The position numbers and the translations under genes are program-made. From contig NC_045439.1 of the NCBI RefSeq assembly GCF_002776525.5, positions 154,219,330-154,283,329 of the forward strand: a stretch of 64,000 nt of DNA, given 5' to 3'. Positions within the stretch are counted from its first letter, which is position 1, and each line of letters begins with the position of its first letter. The notes beneath the pieces were generated by a model. That model made no database searches. It saw only the letters and a program-made list of their open reading frames with translations, and was not told the origin of the DNA. This document shows, piece by piece, positions 23,627-34,353 of the stretch. The DNA is from Piliocolobus tephrosceles. Taxonomy: Eukaryota; Chordata; Mammalia; Primates; Cercopithecidae.

Positions 23627-25130
23627 CAAATTACTGTATTGTTATAGGACAGGAAAATAGGTGGAATTGCTTTACATGAAGGCATAAACTGGACCCATTT
23701 AATGCATACACTGTCCACTCCTGCCACAGGCTATGGGGTTGGCTAGGTGGGTCCCCTTCTTTTGGGAGCAGTATTGTCCTGTTATTCCAGAGTACGGGGC
23801 AAATATTACCATTTTCTATGTGTGGCAAGACATGAAAAAGTCTGGGAAGTACTGCCATAAACAAAGTTATGTGAGACTCTGGAGGTACAGAAGCCCTTGA
23901 CTGTTGCCCAAGTCTTCCCCACAAACCTAGGGCAAGGATTATATATATCTTTGAAATCCTAAGGGTAGTGTATTGTTCTGGAAACAACAATGAAATGTTT
24001 CAAGGAGGAAGGAGTAATCAACTGTATCAAATGAGACTGATAAACCAAGTAAGATTAGGCCGGTGACCTGACCATTGGATTCAGTGACTTGGAGATCACA
24101 GTGAAACTTGCTAAGTTGTTTTGGTGAAGTGGTGGGCACAAAAGGTTTGAGGAGTGGATGAAATAGCGAATGGGAAAAGGAGAATTGCAGATAGTGCTAT
24201 AGATGACTCTTCTGAGGAACTTCGCTATAAAAGGGAGTAGAGAAATGATGCAGCAAATGGATTAGGGTGTCAGGCCAGGAAGTTTTTTTTTTCTCATTTT
24301 TTTTAAAGGGCGAAAATATAGCATGCTTGTATGCTAATGTGAATGACTCATTAGAAGGTAAAAACTGATGTGCAGGGGAGAGTGGGAGCATTTGCTGGAA
24401 AGTTGTCCCCAAGTAGGTGAGCACAGATAAGATCTAGTGCAGTAATAGAAGCCTTGGCCTTGGACTGGGGCAGAGACCCCTCTGTACTAACAGGAAGGAA
24501 GGCAGCAGAGAATATACGTACAGATACAGGTAGGCTGGGAGCTGTAGTAATGGCAACACTGGAGATCCTTTTCTGGTTGCTTCCATTTCTTCATGAAATG
24601 AAAGCAAAGTCAGCAGCTGAGAGTGAGGGTGGAAGGAGAGAGAAGAAGCTATTGTCATGTATTCTGTATTTTAGGAGTTTGCTCCATTCATTTTCAGGAG
24701 TTCTCTAATCATGACTCCAGCCCTTCAAGTCAAAGTACCTTTATGACCTGGTAAGCACTTCACTTTCCCTTGTCTCCACCAGAGTACAGGCTGTGGATTC
24801 TGGGCTGAAAGAATAGCTCATGCCAGACTGCCTCCCCAACTGTAGCTGGTGAGCACCCTCAGTAGTAGATGGAGCTGTCCAAAACAATATAGCAGAGGAA
24901 GACATCCTTCTGAGAAACTTATGTGTTTTCCACTGTGCATTGTTTATATATTAAGCATGAGAAACTAGTTACACTATAGAAAATCTGCTTGCCTATGAAG
25001 AGAAGAATCAGGAAGATGTACTTTTTCCACAAACTTTATATTTGCAAGAGGACAGGGCATTTTTTTCTAAGTCCTATCATAACATCTACTTTTTGTCAAA
25101 CAGTGAGAGCCTACGAAATCCATAGTCTTT
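23627..25130. other. Mostly unique non-coding sequence
   Basis: No gene seen. Around 24180-24520 the text resembles the same unassigned old mammalian repeat as at 8.1-8.7 kb, but weakly. Confidence 0.4.
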
Positions 25131-25440
25131 TTATTTTTTTTTTCTTTTTGAAACGGAGTCTTGCACTGTCACCCAGGCTGGGGTGCAGTGGTGCCATCTC
25201 GGCTCACTGCAAGCGCCGCCTCCTGGGTTCATGCCATTCTCCTGCCTCAGCCTCCCAAGTAGCTGGAACTACAGATGCCCGCCACCAAGCAAGACTAATT
25301 TTTTTTTTTTTTTTTGTATTTTTAGTAGAGACAGGGTTTCACCATGTTAGCCAGGATGGTCTTGATCTCCTGACCTTGTGATCCACCCACCTCGGCCTCC
25401 CAAAGTGCTGGGATTACAGGCATGAGCCACCGCGCCCGGC
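25131..25440 (-). mobile_element. AluY-like element with expanded middle T run
   Basis: Full-length. A 17-base T run sits in the middle linker. TCCATAGTCTT flanks both ends as target duplication. Confidence 0.88.
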
Positions 25441-25499
25441 TGATCCATAGTCTTAGAGTAGGAATGACTGAGTTTCTTGTGATGTTTGAAGGCTCAGAT

Positions 25500-25668
25500 G
25501 CTACCTTGACACGGTAGTTGAGGATGCATCAGAATCACTTGGCAGGTTTATTAAAACACAGATTGCTGGGCCTTATCCCCAGAGTTCTAATACTGAATTT
25601 GCATTTCTAACAAGTTCCCTGGTGATGCTGTTTCTGGCCCACATTTTGAGAACAACTACCTTAAGGAA
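25500..25668 (-). repeat. MER5A-like DNA transposon relic
   Basis: ATGCATCAGAATCACTTGGC, then ACACAGATTGCTGGGCC, GAATTTGCATTTCTAACAAG and CATTTTGAGAACAACTA match the reverse strand of MER5A, a non-autonomous hAT-Charlie element. Confidence 0.65.
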
Positions 25669-25703
25669 TTGGCTACCATTTTATTTAAAAAATAACTTAG
25701 GTT

Positions 25704-26005
25704 GCCGGGCACGGTGGCTCATGCCTATAATCCCAGCACTTTGGGAGGCTGAGGCGGGCGGATCACCTGAGGTCGGGAGTTTGAGACCAGCCTGACCAAC
25801 ATGCAGAAACCCCGTCCCTACTAAAAATACAAAAAAATTAGCCAGGCGTGGTGGCGCGTGCCTGTAGTCCCAGCTACTTGGGAGGCTGAGGCAGGAGAAG
25901 AGCTTGAACCCGGGAGGCGGAGGTTGTGGTGAGCCGAGATTGCGCCATTGTACTCCGACCTGGGCAATGAGTGTGAAACTCCATCTTAAAAAGAAAAAAA
26001 AAAAA
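25704..26005 (+). mobile_element. AluS-like element
   Basis: Full-length, starting GCCGGGCACGG, with an A-rich tail broken by G. Confidence 0.85.
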
Positions 26006-26542
26006 GCCAAAAACAAAAAACACCTTAGGTCATATATGTATTAAAAGTATGCAAAAAGTACAGTTTTGTTTCTAGGGAGCTACCTATATAATTCAGTCCT
26101 TTGTTTTTGATACTCATGAATTCTCATGAATCCTTCCTAAGGGAAAACTGCATTTTTTCTTCATGCAATGGCATATGTTTAAAATCAGGACTATCAAGTA
26201 AAAGCAATACCAGAAAATATTCCTTCCCTTTGTTATTTATGCAATCCAAAGGTCTCTGGTTGCTCAAAATGCAGGAGGTACTTGTGTGGTATTTTTAAAC
26301 CTTAATAACACATTTTTGGACCAGAATCACACAAGGACAGTATATACCATATCCTTGTTGAAAGAACTTTGGCTAATTGTGTCTGCTAATTAGGAAGTGC
26401 TAGAAGGGGGAACCTCAGAATTTTCCATATCCGAAACACTCTCGGTTGAATTGAGAAAAGCAGAATAAGCCTTGAAAGAACAGCTGGAGAGTAACATAGC
26501 CCCCGGACTTCTTAGGACATCTGCAGAATAGACTCACAGGCA

Positions 26543-26752
26543 TGGATTCTGGAACTAGACTATACTGGTATAAATCCCAGTTCTATTACTTATTAGCTTG
26601 AGCAAATTACTTAACTTTTTTGCAACTCAGTTTTCTTATCTGTAAAATCAAATAATAATAGTGTTTATTTCATAGGAATATTTTGAAGATTTAATGAGTT
26701 AGCATGTGGAAAGTGCTTAGAATAGTATTAGGTGCAAAATAAATGTTAAAAA
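26543..26752 (+). repeat. MIR element
   Basis: GGATTCTGGAACTAGACTAT, TTACTTATTAGCTTGAG, ATCTGTAAAATCAAATAATA and AAAGTGCTTAGAATAG follow the MIR order from end to end. Confidence 0.8.
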
Positions 26753-27030
26753 ATCTTAGCACCATCCACAAACAAATCTCTCTCTAAAATGGCATACCTT
26801 TCAAAAGTGTTACTGAGTCTTACACTGACCAGTTGAAAGTATCAAGCATAGTGAATGTGCCGTAATAATACTGGCTTAATCTGAAAGCCACTGATCTTGT
26901 TCTACCTCATAATTTTGGAGGCTTCTTAAGGGATATTTATATAGTTCCTTCAAGCCCTATTTCCCACTGGTCTCGTCTCTCACCACATTGGAGATGCACA
27001 TATTAATCTCATACCAGACATTTGCCCACA

Positions 27031-27355
27031 TCAGGGTTTTTCAATGTTGGCAAATTTAGGGCTGGATAATTTTTTGGATAAATTACATTGGTAGCGCCTT
27101 AGATATTAAAATGTACCTTTTGCACCCATCTATCTGTGCTAGTGGTTTTCATCCAGGGTGACTGCGTCTCAGGGAACGTTTGGCAATGTCTGGAGATGTT
27201 TTTGGTTGTCTTAATAAGGGGGAGAGGGGTTGATACTGGCATCTAGTGGGTAGAGGCCAGGGATGCTGTTAAGTATTGTACAATGCACAGGATAAGCTAC
27301 CACCACAAAATTTTATCCAGCCCTAAATGTGCCAACATTGAGAAAGTCCGATTTG
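27031..27355. repeat. MER20-like element with an inverted partner end
   Basis: 27140-27355 reads as plus-strand MER20 (TTTGGCAATGTCTGGAGATG, GGCATCTAGTGGGTAGAGGC). 27031-27078 is the same terminal segment in the opposite orientation. The arms 27041-27068 and 27314-27341 are complementary at 27 of 28 bases. Confidence 0.7.
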
Positions 27356-27461
27356 TGCAAATATCTAGTTTGAGATTAATGTGTGAATCTCCAACTTGGT
27401 AAGAGCCTAGACCAGTGATGTGCTGGTAGATATTTAACCACATTCTGCCATGCCCCTTCCC

Positions 27462-27512
27462 CACTGCTATGGTCTAAATGTTCATCTCCCTCAAAATTCA
27501 TATGTTGAAATC
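27462..27512 (+). repeat. MaLR LTR start fragment
   Basis: CTGCTATGGTCTAAATGTTC and AAAATTCATATGTTGAAATC are the opening of an MLT1/MST-type LTR, cut off by the next Alu. Confidence 0.55.
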
Positions 27513-27779
27513 TTTTTTTTTTTTTTGAGACAGTCCTGTTCTGCTGCCCATGCACGATCATAGCTCACTACAGCCTCAGCCTCCTGGGCTCAAACGATTC
27601 TCTATCTCAGACTCCCAAGTAGTGGAACTATAGGCGTACACCACCATGCCCAGCTAATTTTTGTAGAAATGGGGTTTCACCATGTTGCCCAGGCTGGTCT
27701 CGAACTCATGGCTCAGGCAATCCACCCGCCACAGCCTCCCCAAATGCTGGGATTACAGGCACGAGCCACGCACCTGGCC
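27513..27779 (-). mobile_element. AluJ-like element
   Basis: Old copy with several small deletions (for example AGTAGTGGAACTATAGG), ending CACGCACCTGGCC. Confidence 0.8.
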
Positions 27780-27780
27780 T

Positions 27781-27957
27781 GTAACTGTGTAATCTTGGAG
27801 GTTACTTAACGTGTGTCTTAGATCCCTGATCTGTAAAATGGGGACAACACTAGCTTACCTTGCAGGGCAGCTATTAGTCTCAAATGAAGTGATATGAGAA
27901 GCATGTAGAATAGTGTTTGGTGCATATAAGTGCTCTACAAGTGTTATCATTTTTAAG
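27781..27957 (+). repeat. MIR element
   Basis: GATCTGTAAAATGGGGACAA, then AAATGAAGTGATATGAGAAGC and TAGTGTTTGGTGCATATAAG fit MIR. Confidence 0.7.
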
Positions 27958-27964
27958 ACTGTTT

Positions 27965-28320
27965 CTCTGGAGTTGACAATCCTTCAATAGTTCCCTCTGT
28001 CTGGAAGGTTCCCCTACTCCCATTTACCAACCAGGCAAACTCCTACTCAGCCATTAGGCCTTAGTCCAGGGGTCTATTTCTCATGAAGCCTTGGATAACC
28101 CATTGAAACATAATTCAACTTTTCTTCTTCGGGCCTTGACCTTGACTCTCTCACTGCACTCAGCAACACTGCACTGTACTGTAATCATCTGCTCGCAGGA
28201 CTAGATTATCTTCCTTGTGGGCAGTGAGCTACTTGAGGGCAGGGCAAGGTTTTTTTTGTTTGTTTTTGTTTTTAATTTCAGGACATAGCACTGTGCCTGA
28301 TGCAGAGTAGGCAATTAGAA
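27965..28320 (+). repeat. L2 LINE 3' end
   Basis: CTCCTACTCAGCCATTAGGC, CTTGAGGGCAGGGCAAGG and CACTGTGCCTGATGCAGAG are the classic L2 3' part. Confidence 0.7.
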
Positions 28321-28328
28321 GCAATGAA

Positions 28329-28605
28329 GGCCGGGCGCGGTGGCTCACGCCTGTAATCCCAGCACTTTGGGAGGCCGAGGCAGGTGGATCACAAGGTCAG
28401 GAGATCGAGACCATCCTGGCTAACATGGTGAAACCCCGTCTCTACTAAAAATACAAAAAATTAGCCGGGCATGGCGGCGTGCACCTGCAGTCCCAGCTAC
28501 TAGGGAGGCTGAGGCAGGATAATGGCGTGAACCCGGGAGGTGGAGCTTGCAGTGAGCCTAGATGGCGCCACTGCACTGCAGCCTGGGCGACAGGGCCAGA
28601 CTCTG
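28329..28605 (+). mobile_element. AluY-like element lacking its 3' tail
   Basis: Starts intact (GGCCGGGCGCGG) but stops at AGACTCTG with no A tail and no evident target duplication; unique sequence follows at once. Confidence 0.85.
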
Positions 28606-28689
28606 TGGTTTCAGTCCCAAGTTAAAAACTGCTTCCATGCATCTGTGTAACCAACTGTTCCCCTTCATTTTTCCTCCTTGATTGAAAGA

Positions 28690-28882
28690 AGGGACTGGAG
28701 CGAGACCGCCTTAGAATGCCAGTTCCACCACTACCTAGTTGTTCACTTTAGGCAAGTTTTTTTAACTTTTCCAAGGCTGTTACCTCACTGCAGAACTAGG
28801 ATAACGGTCATCCCTACCTCATAGAGCTGTTATGAAAATGAAATACTCATGCGCTCAATAAATGTCAGCTATAGTAGTCATT
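28690..28882 (+). repeat. MIR element
   Basis: Contains CAGTTCCACCACTACCTAG, CATCCCTACCTCATAGAGC and CTCAATAAATGTCAGC in MIR order. It ends about 400 bases before the AVEN CpG island. Confidence 0.75.
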
Positions 28883-29444
28883 TCTACAGATATTCTGCTG
28901 AGGACCTTGACGCCCTTTCTAGCCATCTCCCAGTTTCGCACTGTTCCTTCTCCCACGCGCTGTAGTCCACCTCTCACCAGACACAAACTGTCTTTACATC
29001 CACACCTCCTGAACCCTGACTTCGGTATAGTTTTAAAATGATTTAAACGGAGGAAAAAAAATTAACTCACTGGAAATCTGAGCAGTTAACCACTAACATT
29101 TTAGTATATATTTGTATAGACCTTTTCTTATGCAAATACACACATTTAACCTTTTTTTCCCGAAAGTTCACATTATACAAATTTTATTTTATGACTCGTC
29201 CTTGCACTTAACACCGTCTCTCCCCTCCACGTATCTTTGCTGCCTTGAGAACCCCCCTGCCCCGCTGCAGACCCCCACCACTTCCAGCTCCCATCGGTCC
29301 GGCCTTCCCGAGGTCCCGGTTCCGGCCCCACCTGCGGGACCCCGGCCGCCCCGCCCCGCCGCGGCCGGCCTCGATCCCTGGCCCCGCACCCCGCGCCTGG
29401 CTGCTACCGAGCGCCGTTCGCTCACGGCTCCTCCGTGCGGCCCG

Positions 29445-29451
29445 CTTCCGG
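29445..29451 (-). promoter_or_regulatory. AVEN: ETS-type motif in the AVEN core promoter
   Basis: CTTCCGG on the plus strand reads CCGGAAG on the minus strand, the core bound by ETS and GABP factors in many TATA-less CpG promoters. Its distance from the ATG suits a core promoter. This is a motif match only. Confidence 0.4.
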
Positions 29452-29515
29452 TGGGGCCAGGGCGTCTCCGCCGCGGCTCGGCTCCCGCGCGCTCAGCACC
29501 GCCGGCGGCGGCCAG

Positions 29516-29764
29516 ATGCAGGCGGAGCGAGGAGCTCGGGGAGGCCGCGGGCGGCGGCCCGGCCGCGGCCGGCCTGGCGGAGACCGCCACAGCGAGCGGC
29601 CCGGGGCCGCAGCGGCGGTAGCCAGAGGCGGCGGCGGGGACGGAGGCGGACGCCGGGGCCGTGGCCGGGGCTTCCGCGGCGCTCGCGGAGGCCGAGGAGG
29701 AGGAGGCGCCCCGCGAGGCAGCCGCCGGGAGCCGGGAGGCCGGGGCGCAGGGGCCAGCGCGCCG
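29516..29764 (+). CDS. AVEN: AVEN exon 1, coding part (residues 1-83), partial gene
   Basis: First coding exon of AVEN, a caspase-activation inhibitor that binds BCL-XL and APAF1, also linked to ATM signalling and RNA binding. The reading frame begins MQAERGARGG and ends GAGASAP, matching recalled human AVEN, which continues with an acidic stretch from exon 2. The segment is a low-complexity RGG/RG region: RGG occurs at residues 8-10, 37-39, 57-59 and 60-62, with many further RG pairs and a short alanine run at 31-34. Such regions bind RNA and are methylated by PRMT1. A donor CCG|GTAAGA follows residue 83. The frame is open about 80 bases upstream of this ATG, but the family start and the exon match favour the ATG at 29516. 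Compared with the human protein as I recall it, the glycine run near residue 40 and the RG run near 50 look slightly shorter. The rest of the gene (human AVEN is 362 aa) lies beyond the window. Confidence 0.93.
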
Positions 29765-29770
29765 GTAAGA
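29765..29770 (+). promoter_or_regulatory. AVEN: AVEN exon 1 splice donor
   Basis: CCG|GTAAGA is a strong donor in phase 0 after 83 codons. It ends the region of agreement with AVEN: read-through translation continues as non-AVEN residues. No AVEN exon 2 was seen in the remaining 34 kb, so everything downstream is treated as intron 1. Confidence 0.85.
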
Positions 29771-29871
29771 GGCGACGGCTGGTGGGGCTGGGACCGCGTG
29801 TAACTGGGACAAGCCGGGCCGAGGCCGCCAGTCAGGAGCCTCAAGAGAGCGCGCCAGGCGCGCACCAGACG

Positions 29872-29895
29872 GGCGGCGGCGGCGGCGGCGGCGGC
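29872..29895 (+). repeat. GGC triplet repeat, 8 perfect units
   Basis: Eight uninterrupted GGC units lie inside the CpG island, 107 bases into AVEN intron 1. On the opposite strand, which would be the CHRM5 antisense transcript if it crosses here, the same bases read as GCC. Confidence 0.95.
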
Positions 29896-30195
29896 GCCTG
29901 CGCGGGACGGGCGGATGGTGGCGGGGGCGCGCCTGGGTGTGCGCTTGGCTCGCCTCGCGGCTTCCGGGCCTGCTGGCGCGAGACGGTGGGGTCGGAGGGT
30001 TTCCCAGCCTGCCCCAGGGTCCGGGTTAGGAACCCAGAGGACAAGTCAGTGTGTCGGGGCTGCAGGTCTCGGCGGCCCGTGGGCCGGCTGGGGTGTCTGT
30101 AAGATTACCTCTGTGGGACGGAGGCGCGGCCAGGACGTGATCCCTCGGCAGCCTTTACTCTGTGGGCACGCTCCTGTTATTACGAGGGAAGGGAT

Positions 30196-30278
30196 TTTTT
30201 GGTCTGTTTTGTTCACTATCTGTGCAATCCCTAGTACACAGCAGGTGCATAATAAAAAGTTTGTTGAATGAAAGAATG
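30196..30278 (+). repeat. L2 3' terminal fragment
   Basis: TAGTACACAGCAGGTGCATA and TTTGTTGAATGAAAGAATG are the L2 end, just outside the CpG island. Confidence 0.6.
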
Positions 30279-31077
30279 ATCCCTACCACTGGACTCTAGG
30301 GGCGGGACCAGATGCATAGTTCTTTGTACTAGCGTAGTTCTCTTTTATCATACCTATATGTGTGGAAATCAGGGAGCACTGGCCTTTGTCGTTTTGAATT
30401 TTCAATTTATAAATGAGCGGTCAAGTTCTGAGTTGTAATAGCAATATCATCGGTCTTATTGACACATTCATAGAAGGAAAGTTTTCGGAGATTGGAGCAG
30501 GGGATGATATATATGGGGGCATTAATCATAGGTAAGGGAGTTAGAGGACTGTCTTTTTATGAGCTGTTCTGTTTCCCTAACATCTGTAGGACAAGACCAT
30601 CTTTATAATCTGCATTCTTATGCACACAGATTTAAAAAATTCTTTTTTGAATGAGGCAAAATTTGCTCTCACTGACGTATTTACAGTATCTCAGGGGCAT
30701 AGCAGATAAGATATTCCTAAAGAGAGTGGTTGTATACAGCAATACAGAGCTGGAAAAAAGTTATAAAACTTAAATTTAAATGTAACAAACTTAAATCTTG
30801 TTAGGATTAAGGTAGGTAATAGGCAAAACTTGAATGAGATATAAAAACATTTTTAGGGTCAGTTTACCTGGTGTAAACTGACAGCAACTAAGGAAATGAC
30901 AGACTAAGACCAACCTAGTACCCACTATATATCACATTTTGTCCTTATAACTGTATTATATATATGTAATATATATGTAAGTAGAATTATGTAATATAAT
31001 AGTGTGTAATTGTATATTAAATACAATGTTATATATTATTTATATATACATATATATGTGTATATATATAGTAATCT
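30279..31077. other. AVEN intron 1, unique then AT-rich
   Basis: Unique intronic sequence. From about 30950 to 31075 it becomes an imperfect TA/TATG-rich tract able to pair with itself. Confidence 0.5.
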
Positions 31078-31079
31078 TT

Positions 31080-31180
31080 ATTTTTACAGATGAATTGACT
31101 TGCCTAAGGTTTCACAGCTAGTGGCAGAGCTGGGATTTATATCAAGCTGCCCTTGAGTCAACTGTATTTTATCTCTTACT
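31080..31180 (-). repeat. MIR fragment
   Basis: TTTACAGATGAATTGACTTG and CACAGCTAGTGGCAGAGCTG are reverse-strand MIR. Confidence 0.65.
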
Positions 31181-31404
31181 TTTTTGTGAACCAGTCACCA
31201 CTTTACTGAGAACAAAGTAGACATTTGTTGGCTGCAGAGATCGTGCCTTAAGAGCAATTGTAGTAATGGTACCTTTGGTATTAACTATGGTGTCTGGCGC
31301 ACAGGACTTTACTAATAAGCGTCTTTCAGTTGAATTGAGTGAGTGAAGTTGCTTCTGTTTTGTTAATCTCTGTTGAATTAAATTGGGTGAAATGATGATA
31401 TATC

Positions 31405-31697
31405 TTTTTTTTTTTTTTTTTTTGAGATGGAGTTTCACTCTTGTCGCCCAGGCTGGAGTGCACTGGCATGATCTTGGCTCACTGCAACCTCTGCCTCCCG
31501 GGTTCAAGCAATTCTCCTGCTTCAGCCTCCTGAGTAGCTGGGATTACAGGCATGAGCCCGGCTAATTTTGTATTTTTAGTAGAGATGGGGTTTCACCATG
31601 TTGGTCAGGCTGGTCTCGAACTCCTGACCTCAGGTGATCCACTTGCCTCTGCCTCCCACGGTGCTGGGATTACGGGCATGACCCACTGCGCCCGGCC
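31405..31697 (-). mobile_element. AluS-like element
   Basis: Tail of 18 T. A small deletion removes the usual CACCACCATGCC part of the left arm. ATGATGATATATC / ATGATGGTATATC flank it. Confidence 0.88.
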
Positions 31698-32421
31698 ATG
31701 ATGGTATATCATTAAAGAGAAAGAATAATCCAAGACTTTAAAAAATGTAAGCTAGTATTGTAACACATTCTGTTAAAATTTTAGGCTTTTTCTTTTGTCG
31801 AGTTGGTCTTATCCGTTCATCATCATGTTTTCAGCCAAAGCTGGAGGAAGGGATGTTGGGCAGATTGTTTCTTAATTTTGGTTTGGATTGGTCATCTCTA
31901 AGTTCCTTCCATTTCTCAGATTCGGAAGTACCGTTTGTATTTAGTCTTGCTAGGACACCATTTTTGGTGCTTAACGATTACATGAGACAAGATTGATTGA
32001 CTTTGCTGCAGCCTTCTTGTTCTCATATCCCATGGTGCATTTGTGCCCCAAGGAGAGAGTAACTGAAATGATCAGAAGAAAAAAAAATCATAATAGACTC
32101 CCAGCCATATGAAGACCAGTTGTCCACCTTCAGAAACCAATTTGTGTACACCTTTGCTTTCTATTTTGGACCATTGCGTATAAATGGAAAACAAAATCAA
32201 ACTAACCAACTTCTAGATAGCTATGTAATACTCCAAGATAACTTAGTTGAGTACTAAGTTGAGTACATCTCTTAGTCTCTTGCTCCTAAGTCATTCCTTC
32301 TGTAAATGATCTGAGCTCTAAGCTCACTGATTATGAGTGATCATAATTATCTTTGCAGAATACTCACTAGAAGCATTATTGTACTAGATACAATGATTAA
32401 CTTAGAAAAAAAAAAAAAACT

Positions 32422-32706
32422 GGCTGGGTGTGGTGGCTCACACTTGCAATCCCAGCACTTTGGGAGGCTGAGGTGGGTGGATCACTTGAGTCTGGGAGTT
32501 CAAGACCAGACTGGGCAACATAACGATACCCCCATCTCTATAAAAAAGATACAAAAACTGCCGAGCATGGTGGAGTGCGTCTGTAGTCCCTGCTGCAAGG
32601 GAGGCTGAAGCAGCAGGAGTGTTTGAGCCCTGGAGGTGGAGGCTGCAGTGAGCTGTGATTGTGCCACTGCACTCCAGCCTGGGCAATAGAGTGAGACTCT
32701 GTCTCA
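32422..32706 (+). mobile_element. AluS/J-like element
   Basis: Preceded by a poly-A run of the flank; ends AACTAACTTGCTAACTAAATG rather than a pure A tail. Confidence 0.8.
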
Positions 32707-32861
32707 ACTAACTTGCTAACTAAATGAATAAATAACCCTCCATCACTCCTCCCAGTACTAAAATTGTTTAGTATTTAGCTTTGTGATAGGCTGTTAGCAG
32801 AGAGGAAGACAAGGCCTATTGGCAGTCTTTGGCATTTTTTTTCTTTTTTCCTTACTGTAGT

Positions 32862-33055
32862 AATAACAGTAATTCACATTTGTTGAGTACTTACTGTGAG
32901 ATGAGACAGCTGAGGCACCGTGAAATAACTCACGGTTAGGAGAGGTGAAATAACTTTTTAATATCACTCAACCAGAAAATTACTGAGCCTCGATTCCACC
33001 CCCAGCATTTTCACTCCAGAGCCTGTTCTTTCGACGGCTGCTCTAAACTGCTCCT
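32862..33055 (-). repeat. MIR element
   Basis: TTGTTGAGTACTTACTGTGAG, TGAGGCACCGTGAAATAAC and TTTCACTCCAGAGCCTGTTC match reverse-strand MIR along its length. Confidence 0.7.
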
Positions 33056-33708
33056 GGAATGACTTTGAGATTTGAAAAAGGGGTGTGTGGAGGACTGTGG
33101 AGTGATTCTTTCACATGCCTGATTGTTTTTTTAAACTGATGTTTTAGTATGGTTATAAGATTTTAAGGTAATATTGGTACCATCTTCAGTTGTTGTGGGT
33201 GTTAGCAGACCTTTTCTTTCTTGCTCCATATTTATATTGCAGCTTTTCATATTCCTTTTAAAATGACTTACATTCAATAAAAGATGAGACAGCTGTTTAT
33301 AGTTGTACTAAAAAGTAGAATCTGGAGGCATTTTATTCTGATCAAACTTCTGCTTTATAAATAAAGCCTGAGTAGTGATTAATACCAGATGCCTTTGACG
33401 TTTTCATTTCACTTGGTAAAAGGGAAATCTGTAATTTTCTATTCAAGTTTTATGTGAGCCTGGAGGGAAGAAATGGTGTCAGGTCAGTTACAGGCAGGTG
33501 TCTGAGGACTTGCTCCTTCATTGTTGCTCAAAGTAGCCACCAGCAACATGTCAGCCAGCTAGAGACTGAGAACCTGTTAAAGCTCAAACTGAAATCACAG
33601 CCTCTAGACTTTATTTTCCTTTTTTTCCAGAAAGCCTGAAGCAAATTTGGTTAGAAACTGAACTGTGCTTAAGTGTCCCAACAGAAGATTGCTTTGAGAT
33701 TAGCTCTT

Positions 33709-34006
33709 GGCCGGGCGCGGTGGCTCAAGCCTATAATCCCAGCACTTTGGGAGGCCGAGACGGGCGGATCACGAGGTCAGGAGATCGAGACCATCCTGGC
33801 TAACACTGTGAAACCCCGTCTCTACTAAAAAATACAAAAAACTAGCCGGGCGGTGGCGGGCGCCTGTAGTCCCAGCTACTCGGGAGGCTGAGGCAGGAGA
33901 ATGGCGTAAACCCGGGAGGCGGAGCTTGCAGTGAGCTGAGATCCGGCCACTGCACTCCAGCCCGGGTGACAGAGCGAGACTCCGCCTCAAAAAAAAAAAA
34001 AAAAAA
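33709..34006 (+). mobile_element. Young Alu, AluYRa-like
   Basis: Perfect 14-base duplication AGATTAGCTCTTGG at 33697-33710 and 34007-34020 (the last GG overlaps the Alu start). Carries GATCCGGCC. Confidence 0.92.
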
Positions 34007-34353
34007 AGATTAGCTCTTGGTAATCCCTGAAATTGACCTCTCCTCCTGCTGCAGACCATTGCTCACACACTGTAATTATTTTGGCATCCGTATCCTTGTT
34101 AACATACTCTGTTTTTAAGTTGCTTTTCTCACTGACCACTATTTCACTTACATATTTTCAATATCAACACAGACAAGTGAATTTTTTGCTTGTATTCTGC
34201 CTAAAAAATTTTTGGGAAACCATGTACAATGTACTTTAAAGTTTACATCTAACACATTTTTATCAGTGGATCAGAGAATTTCAAAACACAACATTTCCAA
34301 CATATTGTATATTTGACATTTTAAATAAAACTCACACAATTTTTATAAATTGA

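Larger units (their letters stand above)
29270..30130. promoter_or_regulatory. AVEN: CpG island spanning the AVEN promoter, exon 1 and start of intron 1
   Basis: GC content and CpG density rise sharply over about 860 bases, in strong contrast to the AT-rich, repeat-filled flanks. This is the only CpG island in the window. It begins about 245 bases before the AVEN ATG and fades about 370 bases after the splice donor. It contains no Alu, which is typical of a housekeeping promoter kept clear of insertions. A TATA box is not evident. CTTCCGG (29445-29451), the complement of an ETS core CCGGAAG, lies about 65 bases upstream of the ATG and could mark the start-site region. Confidence 0.85.

Noticed and set aside
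29620..29700. Strong G-quadruplex in AVEN exon 1
   Set aside because: The tract is G-rich, but I could not find four runs of three or more G with short loops in one stretch. A weaker structure remains possible.
29189..29812. A 207-codon minus-strand open frame across the AVEN CpG island
   Set aside because: GC-rich DNA lacks stop codons by chance. The product is a low-complexity Ala/Pro/Arg/Ser string opposite the real AVEN exon, with no known domain.
29245..30102. A 285-codon plus-strand frame overlapping AVEN exon 1 in another phase
   Set aside because: It crosses the AVEN donor and the GGC run and has only Arg/Pro/Gly-rich sequence. A chance frame in the CpG island.
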